From CAITQP01 sp964387965 (GTDB lineage Bacteria; Patescibacteriota; Minisyncoccia; Phycocordibacterales; UBA9973): a stretch of 64,000 bases of DNA. Where the stretch lies: positions 9,950-73,949 of the forward strand of contig CAYLXO010000001.1 of the NCBI GenBank assembly GCA_964387965.1. Reading direction: 5' to 3'. Under the pieces are notes generated by a model. The model saw nothing but the letters and a program-made list of their open reading frames with translations, was not told where the DNA came from and made no database searches. A program made the translations under genes and the position numbers. Positions 51,254-58,551 of the stretch are shown one piece after another (position 1 is the first letter of the stretch; every line of letters begins with the position of its first letter).

Positions 51254-51652
51254 ATGTCAGACAAAAAGTACACAGAAAAAATCGGACGCCGAAAGACATC
51301 TACATGTCGCGTACGCGTTACACCATCTAGTAAGCAGTCATTCACTGTAAACGGCAAGGATGTTAAAGATTACTTCAAAACACCTGCTCTCTCGAAAGTT
51401 GTTCACGATGCTATTGCACTCGCAGAAAGCGATCAGAAATTCGAAATTACAGTTGTCGTTTCTGGGGGAGGAATTCACTCACAAGCAGAAGCTGTACGTC
51501 ACGGTCTCGCTCGATTCTTTGCAGAAAAAGGCGATGAGCTTAAGACAAAACTCAAGAAAGAAGGATACTTGAAACGAGATCCACGTTCAAAAGAACGTCG
51601 AAAGTTCGGTCTCAAGAAAGCCCGCAAATCTCCACAGTGGTCCAAGCGTTAA
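51254..51652 (+). CDS. rpsI: Ribosomal protein uS9
   Basis: A 132-residue protein ending LKKEGYLKRDPRSKERRKFGLKKARKSPQWSKR; the basic C-terminal tail reaches the P-site tRNA. Last gene of the operon. Confidence 0.96.
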   Translation: MSDKKYTEKIGRRKTSTCRVRVTPSSKQSFTVNGKDVKDYFKTPALSKVVHDAIALAESDQKFEITVVVSGGGIHSQAEAVRHGLARFFAEKGDELKTKLKKEGYLKRDPRSKERRKFGLKKARKSPQWSKR

Positions 51653-51654
51653 GA

Positions 51655-51690
51655 CAAAAAGCCCTTCTACGGGGCTTTTTGTTTTTTTAC
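51655..51690 (+). terminator. Terminator of the ribosomal operon
   Basis: AAAAAGCCC / GGGCTTTTT with a loop of six bases or so and a GTTTTTTT tail. Confidence 0.88.
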
Positions 51691-51720
51691 CTGCTCAATT
51701 ACAAGTCGAAAGGCTATCCT

Positions 51721-51822
51721 ATGCAAATACAAAAAATGACTGCACAGAATTGTACAGCCACTTTTTTAACACTTGTTGTGTTAGTTCCTTTTTGTCTTTT
51801 TCTTTTTACCGAGTTTAAATGA
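51721..51822 (+). CDS. Possible 33-residue single-helix membrane peptide
   Basis: MQIQKMTAQNCTATFLTLVVLVPFCLFLFTEFK-like: short polar start, one hydrophobic helix. TATCCT lies directly before the ATG. Whether it is translated is uncertain; the hydrophobic stretch is the only support. Confidence 0.3.
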   Translation: MQIQKMTAQNCTATFLTLVVLVPFCLFLFTEFK

Positions 51823-51981
51823 ACGGTGTGTTTTACGCATTAGCGTAGTGTCATAGTTTTGGCAAGATCCATGCCTTCCGCCAGAGTGATGTCTTTTACC
51901 CGTATACATGCACATAGAAGTAAATTTAGAGTGAAATGAAATTTATATGAAATCTACCACTCTCACGATTTTGGTCAATAT
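51823..51981. other. Intergenic region, nothing clear
   Basis: About 160 bases between the small peptide and the next promoter. I see no convincing ORF, tRNA or strong hairpin. Confidence 0.4.
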
Positions 51982-52009
51982 TTGTCAATCTGGGGAAAAA
52001 CGGTATTCT
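51982..52009 (+). promoter_or_regulatory. Promoter of the MGMT-like gene
   Basis: TTGTCA (51982-51987), 16 bases, TATTCT (52004-52009), seven bases, ATG 52017. Confidence 0.65.
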
Positions 52010-52016
52010 TAGACAT

Positions 52017-52271
52017 ATGACGTTTGCTGATACTGTTCGAAATATTGTTTCCAAAATTCCAAAAGGGAAAACAATGACATACAAAGAAGTTGCACGACTC
52101 GCAGGAAGTCCAAACGCTGCGCGAGCTGTTGGCTCTATTATGAAAGCAAATTATAATACTTCTATTCCATGCCACCGAGTAATCCGTAGCGATGGTAAAA
52201 TTGGCGCGTACAATCGAGGGGGCACGAAAGAGAAGATACGAAAATTAAAAAGAGAAGGAGCTATTACATAA
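52017..52271 (+). CDS. Minimal O6-alkylguanine-DNA alkyltransferase-like protein
   Basis: An 84-residue protein equal to only the DNA-binding/active-site domain of MGMT/Ogt. It has the helix-turn-helix with Arg finger (SPNAARAVGSIM), the catalytic IPCHRVI with Cys52, and the following GKIGAYNRGGTKEK. The N-terminal domain of Ogt is missing. Since the reactive Cys is kept, it may still remove alkyl groups, unlike ATL proteins, which replace Cys with Trp. Confidence 0.88.
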   Translation: MTFADTVRNIVSKIPKGKTMTYKEVARLAGSPNAARAVGSIMKANYNTSIPCHRVIRSDGKIGAYNRGGTKEKIRKLKREGAIT

Positions 52272-52282
52272 TTTCACACAAT

Positions 52283-52825
52283 ATGGACATTTTCGCACAC
52301 ACATTATGGGCAGCAGCTGGGGCGCGAGGTATAAATTCAAAGAATAAAAAACGATTGTTTAATGTCGGATGGACTGCCTTTTTTGGCGTTTTTCCCGACT
52401 TATTTGCATTCGGGATTCCAATGATACTTGCTATACCAGAAATCGTAAAAAATGGATTGAGTATTTTTCGACATTCGCATGCTGGTTTGCCTGCAACGCT
52501 ATACCAGTACAGCCACAGCCTTGTTATTTGGGCAGTAGTGTTTATTCTTGTTTGGATATTTCTAAAACGACCTGCATACTTTTTATTTGGATGGGCACTT
52601 CATATTCTTATAGATATACCTTCACACGCTGGTAATTTTTATCCAACCCCATTCCTGTTTCCGATTTCTGATTGGAAATTTCTGCACGGAGTATCATGGG
52701 CAAACAAGTGGTATATGATAATCAACTACTTATTGCTACTTATCGTATACGGGTATTTACTCATTCATGATTTCAAAGATCGTCGTAAGGCAAAAGAGGC
52801 GAGAGATTATTTGAACAGTAAATAA
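52283..52825 (+). CDS. YdjM-like putative membrane metal-dependent hydrolase
   Basis: A 180-residue protein with about four membrane helices and conserved polar motifs in them: DIFAHTLWAAAG at the N-terminus, FGVFPDLFAF, YQYSHSL and HILIDIPSHAGNF. This His/Asp pattern matches the YdjM family (predicted membrane hydrolases). It follows the MGMT-like gene by 11 bases. Substrate unknown. Confidence 0.75.
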   Translation: MDIFAHTLWAAAGARGINSKNKKRLFNVGWTAFFGVFPDLFAFGIPMILAIPEIVKNGLSIFRHSHAGLPATLYQYSHSLVIWAVVFILVWIFLKRPAYFLFGWALHILIDIPSHAGNFYPTPFLFPISDWKFLHGVSWANKWYMIINYLLLLIVYGYLLIHDFKDRRKAKEARDYLNSK

Positions 52826-52828
52826 AAT

Positions 52829-52854
52829 CCGCCACGCGATAGGGTGCGTGGCGG
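52829..52854. terminator. Hairpin between convergent genes
   Basis: CCGCCACGC / GCGTGGCGG with an eight-base loop; there is no long T-run on the plus strand, so function is less sure. Confidence 0.55.
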
Positions 52855-52858
52855 GGAA

Positions 52859-53398
52859 TTAGTTTAGGTATGCGGGTTTTTGTGCGATAAGCGATAAGGG
52901 TTCGTTTTCTGTAACCTCTTTAGGAATATTGCTATGTTTTACAGCAATAATGTTTCCTTTGCGAAGATTCAGTTCCTTGAATTTTCCCTTTATCCAGGGC
53001 AACTTTGGTGTAAGCTCGTCCTTAATATTTTTCCACATTGCTCGAAAAGCAATGCGAGCCGATTCAACGTACGAATCGTATCGTATTTTGTCATCACCGA
53101 CCGGCTCATACGGATGAAGCATTGAGCACTTATTCATTATGAAAGTAGCTTCATCTAAATGTTTGTATGCAATAAATAAAAGTTTTGCTTGTGTTTCCGA
53201 TAGATAGTGGATATCGGTTTCTATTCTTGAATTCAGCCCCTCGTAATTGTCATCTATTCTAATTACGTTTTTTAAGCTGTTTTTGTTAATACTAAGTTTT
53301 TCTACATGAGCAAGTATTTGCTCATGGGCTCCGATGTTTTGCATCTGTGTCAACATACCAATTATGCATTTTTTAATGTGCGTAATCATATTTTGCAT
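52859..53398 (-). CDS. Hypothetical soluble helical protein
   Basis: A 179-residue protein with predicted helices throughout (MITHIKKCIIGMLTQMQNIGAHEQILAHVEKLSINKN, LSETQAKLLFIAYKHLDEATFIMNKCSML). No membrane segment; three Cys. More AT-rich codon use than the flanking housekeeping genes. Not recognised. It and the next minus-strand gene are separated by a terminator. Confidence 0.6.
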   Translation of the reverse strand: MQNMITHIKKCIIGMLTQMQNIGAHEQILAHVEKLSINKNSLKNVIRIDDNYEGLNSRIETDIHYLSETQAKLLFIAYKHLDEATFIMNKCSMLHPYEPVGDDKIRYDSYVESARIAFRAMWKNIKDELTPKLPWIKGKFKELNLRKGNIIAVKHSNIPKEVTENEPLSLIAQKPAYLN

Positions 53399-53419
53399 TA
53401 ATATAATAATCTGTCAAAT

Positions 53420-53444
53420 AGAAAATGCCCCGCTTTTGCGGGGC
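53420..53444 (-). terminator. Terminator of the 53471 gene
   Basis: GCCCCGC / GCGGGGC stem with a TTTT loop; on the minus strand it is followed by ATTTTCTATTT. Confidence 0.75.
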
Positions 53445-53470
53445 TAAATTCAATAGATGCTAGAAGCTTA

Positions 53471-53785
53471 TTACTGTACGTCAACCATAACAACGGAACC
53501 ATTGTTCCTGACTTCGAGCGTCTTGCCGTCGGGGAGCTTTGTTGTCATCTCCTCTTTTACAAGGAGCCAGAACAATGTTAAGGCTGTGGCATCCCCGCCG
53601 GTAGTATTTTTGTGTAATGCATACAATGCACGAGCTCTGGGATGAATACGCTCGAGGACTACAGTTTCTGTTTCGGCGACACTTGGAAGTTTTTCAAAAA
53701 CAGAATTAATTTGGTCGCGAGATATGTCTATCTCCGCGTCGAATAAATGAGAAGGGATATAACCCAATAAATTTTGTAGCTTCAC
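53471..53785 (-). CDS. Hypothetical protein
   Basis: A 104-residue protein from a GTG start. It begins KLQNLLGYIPSHLFDAEIDISRDQINSVFEKLPSVAETETVVLERIHPRARALYALHKNTTGG and ends in a beta strand (EVRNNGSVVMVDVQ). No membrane helix or Cys. Not recognised. Confidence 0.55.
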   Translation of the reverse strand: MKLQNLLGYIPSHLFDAEIDISRDQINSVFEKLPSVAETETVVLERIHPRARALYALHKNTTGGDATALTLFWLLVKEEMTTKLPDGKTLEVRNNGSVVMVDVQ

Positions 53786-53837
53786 GATATTAAATTTTTA
53801 AGTTATCAATAGTTAATTTATATCACAAATATAATTT

Positions 53838-53867
53838 TTGTCAAAATGTGAAAATATGTGATATATT
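53838..53867 (+). promoter_or_regulatory. grpE promoter
   Basis: TTGTCA (53838-53843), 18 bases, TATATT (53862-53867), six bases, ATG 53874. Flanking ATATCACA (about 53820) and TGTGATAT (53857) form an inverted repeat that could be an operator. Confidence 0.65.
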
Positions 53868-53873
53868 TTATAT

Positions 53874-54443
53874 ATGGAAAACGAAAATATGCATGATGAT
53901 GTTGTCTTTGAGGAAACTGCTGAAGGGGAAGGAGAAGCGTTTTCGAAAGATAAAATAAAAAAGCTTCGTGAAGACCTCAAAACTGCTCAGACTGAGAAGG
54001 CAGACTATTTGGCGCAATGGCAGAAAGAGCGAGCCGACTTTATCAATTACAAAAAAGGTGAAGACGATCGCAAAAAGCAAACACTTAGTTATGCTCGTGA
54101 GCAATTTGTAGAAGAATTGTTACCAGTGCTCGATGCGTATGACATGATGTCAGCAAATAGAGAAACATGGAACAAGGTAGATAAAGCATGGACAACCGGC
54201 GTTGAATATATTCAAGCACAGCTTTTGAAAGTACTTGCTGAAAATGGCGTTACAGAAATTTCTCCGAGTATTGGCGATGCTTTAGACGCAAACCTACATG
54301 AAGGAGTAGATACAGTTCCAATAGACGATGAAAAGAAAGAACATTTAATAGCGATGGTTATGCAGAAAGGATACAAAAATGGTGATCGCATCATTCGTCC
54401 CGCTCGAGTAAAAGTTTGGGAATACAAAAAAGCAGGCTCATAG
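53874..54443 (+). CDS. grpE: Nucleotide exchange factor GrpE
   Basis: A 189-residue DnaK co-chaperone: acidic N-terminus, long helix KLREDLKTAQTEKADYLAQWQKERADFINYKKGEDDRKKQTLSYAREQFVEELLPVLDAYDMM, then the beta domain VDTVPIDDEKKEHLIAMVMQKGYKNGDRIIRPARVKVW. It triggers ADP release from DnaK. dnaK lies 1.2 kb downstream; dnaJ is not in the window. Confidence 0.95.
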   Translation: MENENMHDDVVFEETAEGEGEAFSKDKIKKLREDLKTAQTEKADYLAQWQKERADFINYKKGEDDRKKQTLSYAREQFVEELLPVLDAYDMMSANRETWNKVDKAWTTGVEYIQAQLLKVLAENGVTEISPSIGDALDANLHEGVDTVPIDDEKKEHLIAMVMQKGYKNGDRIIRPARVKVWEYKKAGS

Positions 54444-54453
54444 CCTGCTTTTT
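54427..54453 (+). terminator. grpE terminator
   Basis: AAAAAGCAGGC / GCCTGCTTTTT overlapping the stop codon. Confidence 0.88.
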
Positions 54454-54467
54454 AGCAATATTAATGT

Positions 54468-54833
54468 TCATCTAGTGAACGAGATGTGTACATCAAGGCT
54501 GCATTCACCAGCGTCTGCTGTTTCGACTGTGCCTATGATGCCATAACTTGCGCTACCTGAAAGGTTTACCGCAGTCATGTTTCCTTGAAACATAAATGTC
54601 GTATGTGTAGCTTCTTTTCCAATATTATCCAATGTTGGCAATTTGGAAAATACGATGCCCTGTGGTGTGCGTATGCCTGTAATAGGGGACACCACACGTT
54701 CGCTTTCTTGACGGATTACTCCGACAAAATTTCCAGTCGAAGGATCAAAATCGGCAAGATTGATGCGGTACTTTTTTCCATCCCACACAAGTATCATGTG
54801 TGGCGGTGCTGATGTAATGTTCGGTGTTTCCAT
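54468..54833 (-). CDS. Hypothetical beta-rich protein
   Basis: A 121-residue protein with short beta-strand patterns (HMILVWDGKKYRINLADFDPSTGNFVGVIRQESERVV, then SGSASYGIIGTVETADAGECSLDVHISFTR). No signal peptide. Its place between grpE and the PaaX-like gene may be incidental. Not recognised. Confidence 0.55.
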   Translation of the reverse strand: METPNITSAPPHMILVWDGKKYRINLADFDPSTGNFVGVIRQESERVVSPITGIRTPQGIVFSKLPTLDNIGKEATHTTFMFQGNMTAVNLSGSASYGIIGTVETADAGECSLDVHISFTR

Positions 54834-54929
54834 AATCGTATGTGTAAGAACGAGTTAACAATTTGTTTATTTTCACATTAAAATAAATTGTCTCCAAAGT
54901 CTAGGATTTAGCAAATAACAAAAATATAA

Positions 54930-54969
54930 ATCTTAACACCCTTGTCCGGCTGGACAAGGGTGTTAAGAT
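54930..54969. repeat. Long palindrome 1 (18-base perfect arms)
   Basis: Arms 54930-54947 (ATCTTAACACCCTTGTCC) and 54952-54969, loop GGCT. On the minus strand it is followed by TTTATATTTTTG, so it could end the PaaX-like transcript. A similar palindrome sits at 57772-57809. Confidence 0.8.
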
Positions 54970-55013
54970 ACGAGTTCAATAGTTAATTATTGGGGTAACA
55001 TGTAATGTGATAA

Positions 55014-55556
55014 TTACATTTTGTAGATTGAGTGGAGATATTTTTCTGTTTCTTTGTCGAGTGTGTCTGTGACTATAATCATAAGCTCGCTTGTGAGTCC
55101 AAAATCTTTTTTTATATTTTCAAAAAGAAATTCGAATGGAAAAGGGGAGACCCATGCGCTATTTTTGAGCATGCTAAATCCAGCTTTTTTTAGGAGGTAG
55201 CGGAGCGCTTCTCGCTCCGCCTTTCGAGTTTCCGGCAGATCAAGTAGAACTATGCGCCACTTGCCATCCCAGTTTGGATTTACAAGGGAGCTTCTAGTTT
55301 CTAGTTTGTGGCTACTAGCCTTTATGCGACCTTTTGGAGTAAGTCGGGCATACTCATCCTGACCCCCTTCTAGACGCTCTATAAGCCCCGTATCAGCGAG
55401 GTTCTTGATACTTCGGCTAACGGCATATTTGTCGGTAGAAACCCTTGATTTTGGGCTATTTTTCACTATTTCGGCCTGAAGCTCAGGTACGCTTATAGCC
55501 TTTTTACCCGCAAGGGAATTAAGGATTTTCTTTGAAAAGTCTGCTTTCTTTGTCAT
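55014..55556 (-). CDS. PaaX-like transcriptional regulator with Cas2-like fold
   Basis: A 180-residue protein. The N-terminal winged helix (about 10-80, SVPELQAEIVKNSPKSRVSTDKYAVSRSIKNLADTGLIERL) is joined to a ferredoxin-like domain (about 95-180, KWRIVLLDLPETRKAEREALRYLLKKAGFSMLKNSAWVSPFPF) of the kind found in PaaX and Cas2. The linker KASSHKLETRSSL is encoded by a CTAG-type repeat. It lies between grpE and dnaK, divergent from dnaK; a heat-shock repressor role is inference only. Confidence 0.78.
   Translation of the reverse strand: MTKKADFSKKILNSLAGKKAISVPELQAEIVKNSPKSRVSTDKYAVSRSIKNLADTGLIERLEGGQDEYARLTPKGRIKASSHKLETRSSLVNPNWDGKWRIVLLDLPETRKAEREALRYLLKKAGFSMLKNSAWVSPFPFEFLFENIKKDFGLTSELMIIVTDTLDKETEKYLHSIYKM
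55289..55320. repeat. CTAG-type repeat inside the PaaX-like gene
   Basis: CTTCTAGTTTCTAG and GGCTACTAGCC, akin to the intergenic tract at 20758, are translated in frame as the domain linker. Confidence 0.55.
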
Positions 55557-55560
55557 ACGC

Positions 55561-55588
55561 TTGACAGTTTATCACATATGAATATAAT
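55561..55588 (+). promoter_or_regulatory. dnaK promoter
   Basis: Consensus TTGACA (55561-55566), 16 bases, TATAAT (55583-55588). The leader of about 75 bases to ATG 55670 is unusually long for this window and carries a TTCCGCG / CGCGGAA hairpin (55600-55615). Confidence 0.75.
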
Positions 55589-55669
55589 TTCAACATCAAT
55601 TCCGCGAACGCGGAAAAATAGTAAAAAATTATTAATAATACGCTGGGCGCAAACCTAGCCGAAATACAT

Positions 55670-57711
55670 ATGAGTAAAATTCTTGGAATCGACTTGGGTA
55701 CAACAAATAGTGCATTTGCCATCATAGAAGNNNNNNNNNNNNNNNNNNNNNNNNNNNNNNNNNNNNNNNNNNNNNNNNNNNNNNNNNNNNNNNNNNNNNN
55801 NNNNNNNNNNNNNNNNNNNNNNNNNNNNNNAAAATTCTTGGAATCGACTTGGGTACAACAAATAGTGCATTTGCCATCATAGAAGGTGGACAGCCAAAAA
55901 TATTGGAAAACTCTGAGGGTATGCGAACTACTCCATCTATCGTTGCGCTCGCAAAAAATGGTGACCGCATGGTGGGTGTTACAGCAAAACGCCAGAGCAT
56001 CACAAATCCAAAAAATACTATCTATCAGATTAAGCGCTTTATCGGACACACTTTTGATGAAGCTGATGTTCAGAAAGATGTGAAGATGGTGCCATTTGAA
56101 GTTCGAAAATCAGGCAACGGTGGAATCGAAGTAAAGATGGGTGAGGAATGGAAGCGTCCAGAAGAAGTTTCTGCAATGATTCTCCAGAAAATGAAAGCAG
56201 ATGCAGAAGCTCGTCTTGGTGAGCCAGTTACAGAAGCTGTGATTACCGTTCCTGCGTACTTCAACGATGCACAGCGTCAGGCTACAAAAGATGCAGGTAA
56301 AATCGCCGGCCTTGATGTGAAGCGTATCATCAACGAGCCAACAGCAGCAGCTCTTGCATACGGATTCAACAAAAATAAAAATGAAAAGATTGCAGTGTTC
56401 GACTTCGGAGGAGGAACATTCGACGTATCTATTCTTGAAGTTGGAGATGATGTTATCGAAGTAAAGTCTACTGATGGAGATGCACACTTGGGAGGAAAGG
56501 ATATCGACCAGAAAATAATGAACTGGCTTGCAGAAGGATTCCAGAAAGAAAATGGAATTGATTTGCGAAAAGATCCTCTCGCTCGTCAGCGTCTTGATGA
56601 TGCAGCTGAAAAAGCAAAAATCGAACTTTCAACAGCAGTTGAAACAGAAATCAATATTCCATTCATAACTTCTGGAGAATCAGGCCCTCTTCACCTCGTA
56701 CGCACAATGAAGCGCGCAGAGCTTGAAGATCTCACACGAGAATTTATCGAGCGTGCAATGATGATCACAAAGCGTGCAATGGATGCATCACCATTTAAGC
56801 TTGGAGAAATTAATGAAGTTATCTTGGTTGGAGGACAAACTCGTATGCCAATGCTTCAAGCAGAAGTTGAAAAATTCTTCGGCAAGAAGCCACACATGGG
56901 AGTAAACCCAGATGAAGTTGTAGCGCTTGGTGCTGCAGTGCAGGGAGGAGTTTTGAAAGGTGAAGTTCGCGACGTTCTTCTTCTTGATGTTATTCCGCTT
57001 TCACTCGGAATCGAAACACTTGGAGGAGTTGCAACAAAACTTATCGAAAAGAACACAACAATTCCTACACAGAAATCACAAGTATTCTCAACAGCTGCAG
57101 ACAATCAGACAAGTGTAGAAATCCATATCACTCAAGGTGAACGCCCAATGGCAAGTGACAACAAATCTCTCGGACGATTTATTCTTGATGGAATTCCACC
57201 AGCACCACGCGGAATGCCACAGGTTGAAGTATCGTTTGATGTTGACGCAAACGGAATCTTGAATGTGAAGGCGATGGATAAAACATCTGGAAAGACTCAG
57301 AGTATTCGCATTGAAGCATCGAGTGGATTATCAAAAGAAGAAATTGAGAAGATGCAAAAGGATGCTGAGATGCACGCCGAAGAAGATGCAAAGAAAAAAG
57401 AAATGGCTGATGTAAAAAATACAGCAGAAATGGCACTCTTCTCAGCAGAAAAAGCTCTCAAAGATGCTGGAGATAAAATTGGTACTGATGTAAAAGGCGC
57501 AGTCGAAGCAAAAATCGCAGATCTTAAGAATGTGAAAGATGGGGGAGATAAAGATGCGATTCACAAGGCAACCGAAGCTCTCTCACAAGAAATGATGAAG
57601 ATCGGCGAAGCTATGCAAAAGGCTGGACAAACTTCAGAAAGCACTGCTGCTGAGCCACAGAATGAAGAAGTAAAAGGTGCCGATAACGTACAAGACGCAG
57701 AAACTAAGTAA
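55670..57711 (+). CDS. dnaK: Chaperone DnaK (Hsp70), false gap near the N-terminus
   Basis: The 55 bp before the N-run recur after it, so the real protein is 628 residues starting MSKILGIDLGTTNSAFAIIEG. The ATPase domain has the phosphate motifs DLGTTNS, VFDFGGGTFDVSIL and ILVGGQTRMPM; the interdomain linker is VLLLDVIPLSLGIET. The substrate-binding and lid domains end in the acidic AEPQNEEVKGADN tail, slightly abbreviated. Monocistronic with its own terminator. Confidence 0.97.
55731..55830. other. 100-N assembly gap (false: contigs overlap by 55 bp)
   Basis: Bases 55676-55730 are identical to 55831-55885. Confidence 0.95.
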
Positions 57712-57724
57712 GACTACTGTACCT

Positions 57725-57758
57725 AAAAAACACTAAGCGACATGCTTAGTGTTTTTTA
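57725..57758 (+). terminator. dnaK terminator
   Basis: AAAAAACACTAAGC / GCTTAGTGTTTTTT, loop of five bases. Confidence 0.9.
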
Positions 57759-57771
57759 GTCGCAACACAAA

Positions 57772-57809
57772 TCTTAACACTGATGTCCGGCCGGACATGA
57801 GTTTTAAGA
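57772..57809. repeat. Long palindrome 2, related to 54930-54969
   Basis: Arms of 19 bases with two mismatches around ATGTCCGG/CCGGACAT (57783-57798). It shares the TCTTAACAC start and the TGTCCGGC-GGACA core with palindrome 1 but has no T-run, so it is not a terminator. Confidence 0.75.
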
Positions 57810-57832
57810 ACATATGCGAATTCAATTCAATT

Positions 57833-57861
57833 TTGACAATAGTGAAAATATATTGTATTGT
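57833..57861 (+). promoter_or_regulatory. Promoter of the 57889 gene
   Basis: TTGACA (57833-57838), 17 bases, TATTGT (57856-57861). Palindrome 2 ends 24 bases upstream. Confidence 0.6.
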
Positions 57862-57888
57862 CTATGTCAAACAAAACGCACTTTTTAT

Positions 57889-58290
57889 ATGAAAGAACTA
57901 ATCTCACTATATGAGTATGACTCATCATTGGCGGTAGCTAAAGTTGCATTATATTGCATATCCGCCTTGGTTTTTTTTATGATCGGCTACATTGTCATAG
58001 CCGAATATAAAGAAAAACGAAAGAAAAAAATAGTACGCGAAGTTGAGAAAGAAGTCGCTGATGCTTGGAAAATTCTTGATACTATAAATAGTAGTATCGA
58101 CTTTTCAGATAATGAGCGTGAAAAAGCACACGAAATGTTTGTCCTTAAAATGGAACAAGCTATATGTAAGGCTCAAGAAGCTGGATTGAGTAATGAAGCA
58201 ATAGCAATACGGAATAATCTCGAAATTCAAAAGAGTTTCAACTCAATTTTTATTCCAGTATTCAGAAAAATTCGCGACATGCAAAATTGA
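57889..58290 (+). CDS. Single-pass membrane protein with cytoplasmic helical tail
   Basis: A 133-residue protein: short N-terminus, one membrane helix (about 15-37, VALYCISALVFFMIGYIVIA), then a basic stretch EYKEKRKKKIVREVEKEV and a helical tail. I start at ATG 57889; earlier in-frame codons lie over the promoter. The gene ends TGA. No family recognised. The upstream palindrome hints at regulation shared with the dnaK region. Confidence 0.6.
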   Translation: MKELISLYEYDSSLAVAKVALYCISALVFFMIGYIVIAEYKEKRKKKIVREVEKEVADAWKILDTINSSIDFSDNEREKAHEMFVLKMEQAICKAQEAGLSNEAIAIRNNLEIQKSFNSIFIPVFRKIRDMQN

Positions 58291-58291
58291 C

Positions 58292-58344
58292 CTGCCCAAC
58301 TGTAACAACAAAAGTTGTTCAATTAGTTGGGCAGTTTTTGTTTT
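58292..58344 (+). terminator. Terminator of the 57889 gene
   Basis: CTGCCCAACT / AGTTGGGCAG with an inner AACAAC/GTTGTT stem, then TTTTTG. Confidence 0.82.
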
Positions 58345-58370
58345 GACATAGGTTTTATAAGGTGTAGTAT
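58343..58370 (+). promoter_or_regulatory. Promoter of ncRNA candidate 1
   Basis: TTGACA (58343-58348), 16 bases, TAGTAT (58365-58370), with no ORF following. Confidence 0.65.
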
Positions 58371-58376
58371 TGAATT

Positions 58377-58467
58377 TAAGTTATGCACTAGGCGCGTAGT
58401 AGGGTTGTGTATGTCACCGAGACATGCCTAGTTTCTGGGTGCATATGCACCCTACTACCGTTTTTTA
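58377..58467 (+). ncRNA. ncRNA candidate 1 with pseudoknot-capable stems
   Basis: A transcript of about 90 bases between a good promoter and a TTTTTT run. Stem A is ACTAGGC (58387-58393) with GCCTAGT (58426-58432). Stem B is GTAGTAGGGT (58396-58405) with ACCCTACTAC (58449-58458). The order A-B-A'-B' makes a pseudoknot or an either/or switch. A hairpin ATGTC/GACAT (58411-58425) and a palindrome GGGTGCATATGCACCC (58437-58452) lie inside. No known RNA family is recognised. Confidence 0.55.
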
Positions 58468-58499
58468 TTTCATTGGTTTTACCAGGGTATCTACATAAA

Positions 58500-58536
58500 A
58501 GGCGCTGAGATGTATATCTCGGTGCCTCTATTTTTA
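58500..58536 (+). terminator. Hairpin with T-run upstream of the helicase gene
   Basis: A 12-base stem (58500-58511 with 58516-58527, two G-T pairs) then CTATTTTTA. It may end read-through from ncRNA 1. Confidence 0.6.
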
Positions 58537-58538
58537 TG

Positions 58539-58544
58539 TATAAT
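58539..58544 (+). promoter_or_regulatory. -10 box (TATAAT) of the helicase gene
   Basis: TATAAT preceded by TG; seven bases to ATG 58552. Confidence 0.6.
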
Positions 58545-58551
58545 CAATCCG

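Noticed and set aside
54930..54969. Possible CIRCE (HrcA) element
   Set aside because: Half-sites are TTAACACCC / GGGTGTTAA with 16 bases between, not TTAGCACTC-N9-GAGTGCTAA.
55849..55882. Post-gap TTG start as the true dnaK start
   Set aside because: The copy before the gap supplies the real N-terminus MSKILGID from ATG 55670.
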